Assembly (NCBI GenBank): GCA_050246115.1
Contig: JBFWWP010000006.1
Span: 1 to 64,000, forward strand
Length of the DNA stretch: 64,000 nt
Source: JBFWWP01 sp050246115
GTDB taxonomy: Bacteria; Planctomycetota; UBA8108; UBA1146; JAJFFE01
Reading direction: 5' to 3'
This document shows positions 26,308 through 35,918 of this stretch, one piece after another. The position numbers were made by a program, and so were the translations under genes. The notes under the pieces were generated by a model. It was not told where the DNA came from and did no database searches. It saw only the letters and a program-made list of their open reading frames with translations. The stretch's first letter is position 1, and each line of letters starts with the position of its first letter.

Positions 26308-26970
26308 TCAACCGGTGGTCGTCATGGTCCAAGCGACTCGGCCGGCAAGCGGGGTTCGGCCGTTCCACGGCTCCCAACACAAGCCAGTAAGGCACTCTGC
26401 CACCTTGTTTCTCGGCTGGGCTGGTGGACGCCAGGCTCCGTCGTGGCTCTGACTCATGAGAACACTCGGATCCCCCATGCGCTTGGCCACCGCATCAATC
26501 GCGCGTGGCAAGTCCGACCCGACAAACAGCTGAAGGGTGCGGCGTTCGATGATGACGTCGTAGGGACCTGGACACGTTGTCTCGTCGAGCAAGTCGCCGG
26601 CGACAATCGTGAGTGATCCACCCTCCGCCAGAGGTCGTCCGGACAGGAAGTCGGCCAGGTACTCAGGCTGGGGAGTATTGATCCGAAGAACCTCCATCGC
26701 CAACGGCGATAGATCCAGCGCCGTAACCTCGAAGCCTGCCGACTCGAGTGCTCGCGGCTCCATCGATACGCCGGAACCCACACACAACACGGTACGAAGG
26801 CCGTTCGCTCTCATCGCGTCGACCAGGACGCCAGTGTTGCAGAAGATGTCTACGAAGCCGATCACATCGTGCTCGAACTGATCTTGCCAGTACTTGTCCC
26901 AGGCTTCGGGATCGCTCACTGTCGAGGGCGGGATGAGCCAGTCGCAGTCGTCGTCAGCTTCAAGGTCCAT
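26308..26970 (-). CDS. Class I SAM-dependent methyltransferase-like protein
   Basis: About 220 residues with a Rossmann methyltransferase pattern. Motif I is TVLCVGSGVSMEPRAL, followed by the acidic strand end VTALDLS and later IVAGDLLDE and PYDVIIERRTLQLF. The predicted start is the ATG at 26970; a GTG at 26997 is also in frame and neither has a good ribosome binding site. The substrate is unknown: the sequence shows neither a DNA-methylase catalytic motif nor an obvious protein-methylase signature. It is the last gene of a minus-strand cassette with the TPR and HSP90-like genes and lies 60 bp beyond the TPR gene, so co-transcription is likely. Confidence 0.75.
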   Translation of the reverse strand: MDLEADDDCDWLIPPSTVSDPEAWDKYWQDQFEHDVIGFVDIFCNTGVLVDAMRANGLRTVLCVGSGVSMEPRALESAGFEVTALDLSPLAMEVLRINTPQPEYLADFLSGRPLAEGGSLTIVAGDLLDETTCPGPYDVIIERRTLQLFVGSDLPRAIDAVAKRMGDPSVLMSQSHDGAWRPPAQPRNKVAECLTGLCWEPWNGRTPLAGRVAWTMTTTG

Positions 26971-27029
26971 CGGCCTGTCACACGCGTAGTGAGCCACGCG
27001 GATTTGACGTCGGGAGACGTTCTCTCAGT

Positions 27030-29620
27030 TCATCTCCCGTCGGTCTTGCTCCCATCCGGTTCGAAGATGCGTGGTCCTTGGACGACCACGCCCGCGACAT
27101 CCTCGTAGCCCTCCTCACGGAGGACGATCTCCACGCACCGGGCGGCGTCGGGCGCGCAGCGGGACTGCCACGAGAGGGCGAGACGCTCGGCTTGTTCCTC
27201 GGTGGGGGCGAGCACCAGCCAGTGGGCATGGTAACCCTGCCAGTCTCGCTGCTCGAAAGGACAGTGGGGGTTCTCGCGCCAGCTCGCGTCCAGGGGCTGC
27301 CAGAGCCGGCAGGCGTAGACGTTGACGCGCTCCTTGGGCTCGTCGTGACGCTCTCGCCGAAAGGCTGATGACGGCAGGTGCCCTGCCACGAGCAGGCGAT
27401 GTTCGAGTTCACGCAACCCCGAGTGGTTCGGGGCCACGAATTCCGTGGTCGTTTCGTGAACCAGGTGCAGGAGCCGCATGATGGTGGCGGTCCCCGGTTT
27501 GTCCTGATCGACGAGGGGCGTCCCGAGCACTCGCTCGAGGTCGGCCGCGTGGCCTGCGGCGTCATGCTCGAGGGCCGAGGCGCACGCTCGGATGGCCGCA
27601 ATCGCAAGCCGCGTTGCCGGTTCTTGCCTTTCATACTCGTTGGTCGCTTCCCGAGCTTCGGCCGGGTGTCGCATCTCGATGTGGCAGAGGGCGCGCAGGA
27701 GGTGGATCCCGGGGAACTCGGAGAACTCGTTGGCCAGTGGGTCGAGATAGGAGAGAGCCACGTCGAACTGTTGGAGACCGTAAGCGGTGACTCCGGCGTC
27801 GTGCAAGAGGACGGGCGACGGTTCACCGGTTCGGATACAGAGGTCGAGTACCTCCAGGGCGTCGCGGGGCCGGTCGGTCTGGTTGTAGATCCGGGCCAGC
27901 TCCAAGGCCGACAAGGCGTTCGTGCGATCGAGACGCGCCGAGCGGGCGAAGCAACGTCGGCGTCCCCGATGGCGCCTTCGTCCAGGAAGAAGAGTGCGGC
28001 ACGCAAGAAGTTCGGCGCACGATCCGGGTCCAGGTCGAGCGCTTCGCGGTAGAGCTTCTCGATCTCCTGCGTAGTTACGGGCGCCTCTGACTCGGGCGAG
28101 TTCAGAAGCACAATGTGCCCGAGGTGCGCGACGATGCCAAGCGTGGTCGAGTCCCGAGGAAACCGGGCGGCGAGTTCCCGAGCCCACTTCCACAGCGCCG
28201 GAGCGTCGGAGCAGAATTCGAAGAGGAACACGGCAGCATTGACCAACCTGTGTGCTTCCCGCGCGCTCGAGACCGGGTGGCGGAGGACTTCCGCCAGGAG
28301 GCCCCGGCCGCGCTCCTGGTCGCCCTGGAGTTGCCGAACTTCCTCCATGATTCGGTCCAGCCCGGCCAGGAGGGGAGAGTCAGGCCGCGCCGATTTGGGC
28401 CCCGCTTCGTCCGCCGCGACTGTTTCCTGGCGGGCGAGATCGCGGCTGACCGATTGCACTTCGGCGGGCCGCTCCCGGTCCGAGGCGCGATCGACCACGG
28501 TTGCGTACGGTGACACGGGCACGCTCGGCTCCCGGAGGGCCCGCAGGCGGCGCAGACTGAGCCAGTCGTGCGCCCCTCGGGCCCTGCGCTCGAGATCGGC
28601 TTCGAGACGCTCGATGCGGCGAGGCTCTGCCCCGGCCATCCGAAGGCTGGCGATGAGTTGCAGCCGCACTTCGAACCAGTCATCGAGCCGCTGGTACCCG
28701 GTGAGGCGTTGGTCCCAGGCGACGAGGATCTGCTCACCGACCGTGAAGTCGCCCCGGACGGACGCGGCGATCGCATCGCGAAGTGCGCGGGTGAGTTCGA
28801 GGCTCAGGGCCTCTCCCACGGGAATGGCGAGGATTCGATTCTCGTCGAGGTGGGGCGCGTACTGTTTGAGCAGTTCATCCCGGCGGTGGATCTCGCGGCG
28901 CAGATGAAGCACCTTCTCGAGGCTGCAGAGCGCGACACTCTCCGCGTTCAATCGGTTGATGGAGTGCGGGGTCAGCGCAAGATTGTCGCACGCTGCCTCC
29001 AGGGCGGCATCCAGATCCCCCCGAAGCATGGCAATTTCCTGCAGGTCAGCGGCTCCCGTCGAGCGTCGATCGTGGGCGCCAGCGATCTCGGTTCGTCGGC
29101 AAACACGCGCATGATGAGCCGCCAGATCGAGATCGTCCGCAGCCAGGTGGACGGAAGTTGCGTATTCGCGGAAGCAGCGAATGCACTCGAGCTTACCGGT
29201 CCGGCGACAGACTTCCATGCCGTCGCGGATGAGGTCGTGGACGCCGTCGGAGTTGTAGCCGTGACGGCGACCCGTGTCCTGTGCCAGGTGGTCGTAGGCG
29301 CAGGCCGTGATTGCGCGTTGAGCCCAGGCGTACTCTGCGTCGTTGAAGTCGGGCTGGAACGCGCGGGCTGCCTCCGGACTCTCGAGGATGGCGATCGACT
29401 CGAGAGCGAGATCAGCCGTGTCCTGGGCATCCAGGTTGTGACTGCTCAGGTTCGCGAGGAAGAAGTTGGCGCGCACGAAGGGAATCAGCTTCTCTTCTCG
29501 ACGGGCACGGTCTCGCGCCTCGCGGGCGACGCGAGCGGCAGACTGATGGCGGCACTCCGAGTCGAGCCGCCCGATGCGCGCAAAGAGCTCTGGGAAGGGA
29601 TCGTGGGTCGAAGGGGGCAT
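27030..29620 (-). CDS. TPR-rich protein, split by a frameshift near 27950
   Basis: The gene starts at an ATG (29620) after AGGAGAG. The first frame gives about 557 residues of helical, TPR-like protein (ARVAREARDRARREEK, LYREALDLDPDRAPNFLRAALFFLDEGAIGDADVA). At about 27950 the coherent sequence moves to another frame and continues FARSARLDRTNALSALELARIYNQTDRPRDALEVLDL to the stop at 27030, so the intended product is about 863 residues. A one-base loss explains it; a sequencing error and a true mutation cannot be told apart here. The C-terminal 100 residues (NVYACRLWQPLDASW) are not TPR. It probably acts as partner of the HSP90-like gene just upstream, since TPRs are classical HSP90 co-chaperone modules (inference). 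Confidence 0.7.
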
Positions 29621-29880
29621 GATACTCTCCTGAAGAAATGGACGATGGTCGTGAGGCGTCACATCGGTGCGCCGGATCGTTCATGAGCACTCGGGTCAGA
29701 GTGCACCTGGGTTTCGAGATTTGGCCAGCGACCCCGCGTCGTGGCCGCCGATTCGATCGCGACGCGGTGTGCAGTCCCGCTTCGGGTCGAGCCGCCGGGT
29801 CCGCCTTGTCTGTTGGGTCCGGATCCGTCGGCCTTCGAACTTCGTGAGTAATCCGGACCAAGATCGTCATGGCGCCTCCT

Positions 29881-31710
29881 TCACAGGATCTCGGCCAGTT
29901 GCTCGAGGTCGGTCTGCTGCAATCGGTGAGCGGCATCGCTCAGGCGAACGCGCGAGTCGTGGAGGGCAGAAGCCACCAGCACGCGCAACAGGGGCGCGAG
30001 CGCATTTGAGGGGCGCTCCGACAAGATCCGAGCGACGAGCCGGTGGCTCCGGTTGAGGAGCACTTCGTGGCTCCCCTCGGGCTGCTGCTGGAAGTGGCGG
30101 TTCATGAGGCGACCAAAGCCCGAAGGAATGCGACCGTCCGCGTGTAGTTGTTCCAGTTCGCGACGGACCTGGTGGCGCTCATGGACGAACACGAGCACCG
30201 GCTGGCGGGCGTCGAACGACGCGGCGGTGGGGCGGGCACCCAGGGGGCTGAGGAATCGCTCCCACTCAGCGTCGAGTGGCTCGTGATCCTCAGCCTTCAA
30301 GATCTGCTCGGCGAAGCCGCTCGAATCCGGATGTGCCGCGCGCAGATCGGTCGCGTTGCCAGCCTCGGTGGCGTCGGCGCACAATGCGGCCAGCAGCGCC
30401 TCCTCGAAGGTGCGGAAAGTGTGCACGCAGGGGGCCTCTCGCCCTTGAAAGATCCGTGCAATCGAGGCTTCCATCCGGGGATCGGAAGCGAACCAGACCA
30501 CCGAGTCGACTTCGAGCTCATGGAGCGGGTCGGCGGTGCTCCGCTCGAGAATCTCGTCGAACGTGAGAACACCGTGGGTCGTGGGAAAGCGATAGGCCCG
30601 GCTCAGGATCTTCCTTAGCCGAAGCTCTTCGATGGCCGACCCCGCAAAGGTGTAGCGGTGCCAGCTCAGGATCGCACGGAGGCGGGGCGGGTCGTCGTTG
30701 GCCAGGCGCTCGAGGTGCTCGTAAAGGCGCACTGAAAGCGTCTCCCGAGTGCTGCGGAAGGTCTCGTCACGCACCAGGTCTTCGCGGCTGGCGGTGGGGG
30801 ACGCATGGGGTAGCTCGAGGATCCCGCGCACGAAGGAGGCCCATGGCGGGAGCAGGTCCAGGATGGAGCGTGAGATGACCATGCGTCGGACGGTGACCGT
30901 GGCCGTCGCTCGATCCCCGAACCCGGGGGTGCGTTGCGGGGTGACATAGAGAGCGCCGCGGACGGGAACCGGGTGTTCGGCGTGAATGGGAATCACATCG
31001 AGCGGGGTCTCGTCGAAGGTGCTCTCCAGCTCCAGCTCGAGGCGCTCCGGGTCGACCGTCGGCTCAAGCCAGAGTGCGCCGCCCACATTCACACGAACGA
31101 TCCCCTCGTTGATGAAGACCGGGATCGGAAGGAAGTCTGCGTAGCTGCGGACCGTCTCCTCGAGCAGGCGGGGGTCGTCGCAGAATCGGTGAAACTCTGG
31201 CTTGAGGAAGAGTGTCACGCGGGTGCCCGGGGGTTCCCGCGAGCCTGCACTCAGGAGAATGTCGGTATCGCCTCCGGCTTCCCACGTCACCGGCTCGTCG
31301 CCGGTGGCCCGACGAGTCTCGACCCGGATTCTCTCGGCGAGGAGGAACGAGCTGACGAAGCCGACCCCGAATTGCCCGATGAGCGTGGGATCTCCGCGGC
31401 CGTTGCAGGCTCCGTGGCGGAGAAGCCCGGTGACGCCGAGGCCGAGGGTACCGAGGTACTTCTCGGCCTCGGCTGCACTGAGCCCGATGCCGTCGTCTTC
31501 GAAGCTCAGAGTTCCCGCCTCTGCCTGCTGCTGGATGCGGATCTGACCCTCGTACGAGAGGTCCTCGCGTCGCCGACGTTGGATCCCATCGTGGGCATTC
31601 TGGATGAGCTCTCGGATGGGCGTGTCGGGTCGACTGTAGAGGGAGCGCCCCATGATCTCGATGATGCCGGCGACATCGACCTGGAATGGGATCCGTTTGC
31701 TCCAGTTCAT
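29881..31710 (-). CDS. HSP90-family GHKL ATPase
   Basis: A 609-residue protein; the ATG at 31710 follows AGGAG and is preferred to longer in-frame starts. The Bergerat-fold motifs of HSP90 are clear in the N-terminal domain: IRELIQNAHDG (N box), DDGIGLSAAEAEKYLGTLG (G1) and LIGQFGVGFVSSF (G2/lid). The middle domain matches the HSP90 layout (GTRVTLFLKPE, PIPVFINEG, ILDLLPPWASFVRGI, TASREDLVRDE). The last third differs from housekeeping HtpG. This fits the divergent bacterial 'HSP90 family protein' class rather than canonical HtpG. It is the first gene of the HSP90-TPR-methyltransferase cassette. It could be an ATP-dependent chaperone or a GHKL effector of a defence-like system; the latter is only a hypothesis. 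Confidence 0.85.
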   Translation of the reverse strand: MNWSKRIPFQVDVAGIIEIMGRSLYSRPDTPIRELIQNAHDGIQRRRREDLSYEGQIRIQQQAEAGTLSFEDDGIGLSAAEAEKYLGTLGLGVTGLLRHGACNGRGDPTLIGQFGVGFVSSFLLAERIRVETRRATGDEPVTWEAGGDTDILLSAGSREPPGTRVTLFLKPEFHRFCDDPRLLEETVRSYADFLPIPVFINEGIVRVNVGGALWLEPTVDPERLELELESTFDETPLDVIPIHAEHPVPVRGALYVTPQRTPGFGDRATATVTVRRMVISRSILDLLPPWASFVRGILELPHASPTASREDLVRDETFRSTRETLSVRLYEHLERLANDDPPRLRAILSWHRYTFAGSAIEELRLRKILSRAYRFPTTHGVLTFDEILERSTADPLHELEVDSVVWFASDPRMEASIARIFQGREAPCVHTFRTFEEALLAALCADATEAGNATDLRAAHPDSSGFAEQILKAEDHEPLDAEWERFLSPLGARPTAASFDARQPVLVFVHERHQVRRELEQLHADGRIPSGFGRLMNRHFQQQPEGSHEVLLNRSHRLVARILSERPSNALAPLLRVLVASALHDSRVRLSDAAHRLQQTDLEQLAEIL

Positions 31711-32069
31711 GAAGGCTCCTGTGCTCGGGCGAGAGTGCCCGGCGCTTGTGGGTTCTGGCGATTCGTGCGGTAGGACACGGTCGATCTGAACGAAGCAGGC
31801 GGGAGCTGAGCGGCTCGCACGGAACGCGTTGGCTTGTTGCCTGTCGAGTGTGTCGTCGGTGCCAACACCGTAGGGGAGTGGGGTCCCTGGATCCGCCTTC
31901 GCGAGGAGAGCGGACCCAGGCAAGAGCTGCGGACGGTCTCTGGCGAGAGCCGCAATCTGCCCGGTGTTGGATTCTTATCTGTGCATGCGCCTCTGCCCGT
32001 GGAGAGCCGGGAGGCGTCGCCCACAAAGATTAGAACAGTGACGCCGAAGAGATGGGACACAAAATTCTG
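31711..32069. other. Upstream region of the HSP90-like cassette
   Basis: A 359-bp stretch ending at direct repeat DR2. It should contain the cassette promoter. No gene is supported. Confidence 0.4.
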
Positions 32070-32190
32070 GATCATCCCGCCCGTGCGGAATCGCAGCCGG
32101 GCCTCAGGGGCAAGGACTGTAGTCTGACAGCCGAGGCTCGTGCCATCGAGGGTTCGTGCCATCGAGGGCGGGGCCGCACTCCGGGGGGGA
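32070..32190 (+). repeat. Structured direct repeat DR2, right flank of cassette
   Basis: A copy of the repeat at 26049-26157 in the same orientation, with small changes in the first hairpin (ATCCCGC-CCGT-GCGGAAT) and an internal duplication of CGTGCCATCGAGGG. Together with DR1 it encloses about 5.9 kb carrying the HSP90/TPR/methyltransferase genes. Confidence 0.65.
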
Positions 32191-32198
32191 CGAAATCG

Positions 32199-32400
32199 TT
32201 CAAGAGAGGGACGCCGCCTGATCACCCCAAACACAACTCTTGCGCATATCCCAGGAGTGGCACCTGACGCGCTTGCGGATGCCGGCGCGGCGAGCCGCGG
32301 CCCGGACGGCGCGCGGGAGGACGCTACTGGTGGAGGTGTCGTCACGTCTTTGTGGCCCAGCAGTTCCTGGACCGTGCGAATGTCCCGGCCATCCTCGGAT
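32199..32400 (-). pseudogene. Permuted fragments of a tyrosine integrase
   Basis: On the minus strand, 32396-32338 encodes DGRDIRTVQELLGHKDVTT, the diagnostic C-terminal motif of integron/Xer-like tyrosine recombinases. Directly after it, 32331-32199 encodes RAVRAAARRAGIRKRVRCHSW, which in an intact enzyme comes before that motif; the frame then runs into a stop. The order is therefore inverted relative to a functional gene. The second piece recurs at 37670-37795. Confidence 0.65.
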
Positions 32401-33224
32401 CTCGGCAAAGCTGCCCCGGCGAGCCCCGGCTCTCGGTCTGCTCCGTCTGAGGGCGCGCGGTCATCCCCCGAGAGCAATCCGCTGGTTTGACGATGGCGGG
32501 ACACCGGGGGTAGCACTGCGAGGAACTGGCGTCCACGCCCAGGCAACCGGGCCGGCGGGGGCAGCGGATGCGGGGTGCTGACGTACGTTGCTGCCGGGTT
32601 CTCGGACTCGGCCGCCAACACGGCGCTGTTCGAGCTTCCGGGGGCAGGCCCTTGGCGGTACGTTCGCATCCCTCGTCCGGTCCCGGACGGGCGCGGTGGG
32701 TTAGATTTCGCTGCCGACTGGGTCAGACTCGGTTTGCCACTCGCACTTGGCCAGACACGACGCTCAAGGTGACTGCGAGGTCCGATGTCGATCGGCGGCA
32801 TTGGAGGCCTGCGGCGACGAGGCGGACGGGACGTTGGCGTCAGGACTGCAGTCGTTCGTCCTCTACACCCACACCGGGCCTATCGCGTCGATCCTCTCCC
32901 ACGAGTTCACAAATCAGCTACTGAGACGTTGATCACCTCGACGATCGCCCCGTCATTCCATCGGGCGGACTGGTCCGCGGGTTCCGAATCGTGGGGGATA
33001 CCGACCGACCGGACGCCTGCACCCGCACCTCCGCAACCGGTCGACTTCAACCCAATCCGCTTCATTGAGCCGTAACCGTTCTCAATGGTTCCGCGATGAC
33101 AGACCAGCAGGCATCCCGAAAGCTGCGAGCTGATGACAGCGGGAGTTCAGGGAGACCAATGCCCGGAGAAGACCGCGCGTCTTGGCACGGGACGGCGTGT
33201 TCTCGGGCGGAAGCGTGGGCACAC
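32401..33224. other. Decayed region, possible further integrase debris
   Basis: About 0.8 kb without an intact gene. On the minus strand just upstream of the integrase fragment, GRQFLAVLPPVSRHRQTSG weakly resembles the 'GWQFLFP' region of integron-type integrases. Beyond about 32600 I see nothing recognisable. Confidence 0.35.
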
Positions 33225-33977
33225 CTACCGTAGGGGGCGTTCGGTGTGGACCATTCGAGCCAGTTGCGTGCGTCCCTCGACCGAGCACTTGCGGTAGACG
33301 CTGCTGAGCTGGACGCCTACCGTGGTGGGTGACTTGTCCAGTCGCGTCGCGATCTCCTTGTTCGAGTACCCCGCTGCCGCAAGGAGGGCGACGCTTCGCT
33401 CCGCCTCCGTCAGCCCCGCCCTCACGGCGACGGTGTCGAAGAAGCCTCGATCCTTGACCAGCACCCGCGAAACGGCGTTGGTGATGGCAGGCGAAACCAA
33501 CTCCACCATCAGCCTCTCCTGCTCGCTGAAATCCCGGAGGCATGGCTCGCGGTGAAATGCCACGGCGAGCACCGCGCCTTCGGGCAGGGTAGCCATCATG
33601 GCCATCACGTATTCGACGCCGTGTTGGGGAAGAAACTCGCCCGAAAACGGGTCACGTCCGGGTCCACGCCGGTAGAGGTGATTCGCGAGCACGACGGGCT
33701 TCTCTGGGTTGGCCATGCAGCGCGGTACGAGCGGATCATGAAGCATGTACTCGCCAGTGTAGTCGCGACCTACCTGAGCATCGAGGTCGGCGACGAAGCC
33801 CCGCTCGTAGGGTTGGTCGAAGCCGGGCGCGACGACGAATGCCGAAAAACTCGAGCAGGGGACGAGCCGTTGGATCTGCTCGTGGAGCACGGCGGCGCAC
33901 TCCTCGAAGGACTCGCCGAAGCTCACCTCCTGCGCCGTACGAATCAAGCCGCGAACCTGTTTCTCCGAGAAGTGCAT
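33225..33977 (-). CDS. LuxR-family transcriptional regulator with GAF-like sensor
   Basis: A 250-residue regulator. The N-terminal 170 residues look like a GAF/autoinducer-type sensor domain (CSSFSAFVVAPGFDQPYERGF, EYMLHDPLVPRC). The C-terminal 65 residues are a LuxR helix-turn-helix: AGLTEAERSVALLAAAGYSNKEIATRLDKSPTTVGVQLSSVYRKC. No receiver aspartate pattern is visible, so it is not a response regulator. The gene is isolated, with decayed DNA downstream, so its targets cannot be inferred. Confidence 0.85.
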   Translation of the reverse strand: MHFSEKQVRGLIRTAQEVSFGESFEECAAVLHEQIQRLVPCSSFSAFVVAPGFDQPYERGFVADLDAQVGRDYTGEYMLHDPLVPRCMANPEKPVVLANHLYRRGPGRDPFSGEFLPQHGVEYVMAMMATLPEGAVLAVAFHREPCLRDFSEQERLMVELVSPAITNAVSRVLVKDRGFFDTVAVRAGLTEAERSVALLAAAGYSNKEIATRLDKSPTTVGVQLSSVYRKCSVEGRTQLARMVHTERPLR

Positions 33978-34529
33978 GGGGCCCCCTGTCTTGCTGGGTC
34001 ACTGCCATTGGCCATCTCTGGATGGAGAGCCGGGTTCCGGTGGGGAGCGACTCACGCGGCCTATCCCCCGTCAAGACCTACAACGGTTTTCTGGAGCGAC
34101 GGTTGCGGCTCGCTACGGCGGACGGCCCGTGGGCCTCTCCACGAGTCGTTTCAGCGTGCGGGATCAGCGGTAGATAACTCGTGATACGGAAGCCCACTAG
34201 GGAACACGCAAAGAGGCTATCCCTGCCTCTGCCATGATGCAAGGGCTTTGAGTGCGACAGGGGAGGGTGTAGTCCGTGGATGGGGCTGCCTCATCAGAAG
34301 TGATGATTCGGGGACACCGGCGGATGGTTAACTTCGCGGTGGGCCAACGAAACTCTACCGGCGGGGTCTTCGAAGGGTCTTTGCGCCGCGTCAACGAGCA
34401 GAGTCGAAACAGAGCCGGAATCTGCGTCCAAGAGTTGCATGGGTTCTGTTCCTCGATGGAAGAGCACGCGTCCTGAATGTGCTGCAGCACTGGGTTGCTG
34501 AGACGCAAGCTCGAACCATCTGCCGCGGC
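33978..34529. other. Intergenic region, no gene supported
   Basis: A 552-bp region between the LuxR-type gene and a MITE-like repeat. Frames here are short and lack domain signals. Confidence 0.4.
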
Positions 34530-34699
34530 TTAGTCGCCCGAAAAAAGGCTCATGTCGGCTCGAACGGGGCTGCGCCAGCGCACCTCCGCGCGAATTCGGA
34601 TCTTGAAGTATCGATCGGGGATACGAGTGCGATCCGACTCGCGAAGATGTGCACCGACTCGCTCCCGTTCGCCTCGAAAGCACCTTTTGAACGGACTGC
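34530..34699 (-). repeat. MITE-like element, left copy (inverted)
   Basis: A 170-bp repeat whose reverse complement matches 35481-35646, beginning GCAGTCCGTTCAAAAGG and running through CGAGGCGAACGGGAGCGAGTCGG and CGCGCGGAGGTGCGCTG. The outer end is degenerate compared with the right copy, and no target duplication is evident. Confidence 0.65.
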
Positions 34700-34885
34700 A
34701 AGGGGGGACGCGTTCATTTGGGTTGCGGTTCCAAGTGGGTCGGGTCGGGCGCACCCGCGTCGGCCCGGCCCTTTCATAGTCCACACTTCGCAGTCCAACT
34801 ACCGGCTTGCCCGAGACAGCTGGAGGGCCGCTGAGCCGGCGAAACGACGAGAATGCTGCCAGAGTCAGAATCGGGGGGGATCGAG

Positions 34886-35479
34886 ATGTCGACGTTTCGC
34901 GAGTTACTCGAGCGACACCTGGACTATCTGAGCCAGGTTGGCCGAACGGAGAGTGCTCGAATCAGGGGTTTCGAGAGCCCGGCGGACGTGGTGCAGGGCG
35001 TCGTCGCGAGTCTACTCGAAAGGGGCGAACGAGACTTCCGAGACTTCGGGGAGACCGCATTCAAGCGCTATCTTCGGGTCACGATGAGGAACTACGTTTA
35101 CAATCGGCGCAAGTACTACCAGGTCGACGGGAGAGATCTTCGGCCACTGCTCAATCTCGAGAACTATCCGGGCAAAGGGAGTATGCCCTCATCCCAGGTC
35201 ACATTCTCGGAGCAGTGGGATCTCCTCCAGGGAGCACTCGCCCGGATGTCGTTGAGGAGTCTAGATCTTCTCATCTCGAAGTTGAGGGGCGAGTCGGCGA
35301 CCGAGCTGGCCAAACGATTGGCCTTCCCGACCGTCATGGCGGCAAGACGAGCGCGGGGACGGGCGTTGAAGAGACTCGAGGTCGCTCTCGGCGATTCTGG
35401 AAGCCAGGTGAAGCTAACTGCCAAGAGCGAGGGAAACGCCGACGCAGAGGGTAGGCGCCGCGCCTTTGCGTTCGGTTAG
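34886..35479 (+). CDS. ECF-type sigma factor bracketed by MITE-like repeats
   Basis: A 197-residue sigma-70-like protein; the ATG at 34886 is preceded by a GGGGGG/GATCGAG stretch. Region 2 is at about 10-85 (LLERHLDYLSQVGR, ESPADVVQGVVASLLERG, FKRYLRVTMRNYVYNRRKYY). Region 4 is at about 115-170 (GALARMSLRSLDLLISKLRG, LAKRLAFPTVMAARRARGRALKRL). It is distantly like the sigma factor at 10165-10767. The stop codon TAG lies inside the 5-bp TTAGG duplication produced by the MITE at 35481, so the insertion is flush with the gene end but leaves it intact. The next gene downstream on the same strand is the secreted cohesin/dockerin protein. Confidence 0.7.
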   Translation: MSTFRELLERHLDYLSQVGRTESARIRGFESPADVVQGVVASLLERGERDFRDFGETAFKRYLRVTMRNYVYNRRKYYQVDGRDLRPLLNLENYPGKGSMPSSQVTFSEQWDLLQGALARMSLRSLDLLISKLRGESATELAKRLAFPTVMAARRARGRALKRLEVALGDSGSQVKLTAKSEGNADAEGRRRAFAFG

Positions 35480-35480
35480 G

Positions 35481-35646
35481 CAGTCCGTTGAAGAAGTGTT
35501 TCGAGGCGAACGGAGCGAGTCGGTGCACCCCTGCGCGAGTCGGATCGCAGCCGTATCCCTTATCGATACTTCAAGACCCGAGTTCGCGCGGAGGTGCGCT
35601 GAAGCAGCCCCGTTCGAGCCGAAATGAGTTTTTCAACGACGGGCTG
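35481..35646 (+). mobile_element. MITE-like element, right copy, with TTAGG target duplication
   Basis: A 166-bp element with imperfect terminal inverted repeats CAGTCCGTTGAAGAA and TTTTTCAACGACGGGCTG, flanked on both sides by TTAGG (35476-35480 and 35647-35651). It has no coding capacity. An inverted, more diverged copy is at 34530-34699. The transposase that moves it is not in the window. Confidence 0.75.
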
Positions 35647-35918
35647 TTAGGGTTACGTCGACGCGATTCGGGCACTGGGCGACCAGGGTGGCCGTGGTCC
35701 TCTGCGGGGCACTGTGGTGACCAGAATCAAGGGGTCCGAGAGTTCGGGAATGGATGTTGGTTCCGCTGAGGGTAGGCTGGGCGCGGGCTCCTGTGTCTTT
35801 GTCAGGTCGGTGGCTGTTGTCGGACTCGATCGCCGGGGTTGGAGAGCCGTTCTTGACAACGGTGAGTTTCAGGAGGGGTTGGCCTCTCCTTCGTTTGGGT
35901 TTGGATAAGGAGGGGATA

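Noticed and set aside
26978..27029. Extension of the first TPR frame beyond the frameshift, giving an apparent 880-residue protein
   Set aside because: After about 27950 this frame becomes Ser/Arg/Pro-rich shadow sequence, while the other frame carries on TPR-like helices; the long frame is not the true 3' end.
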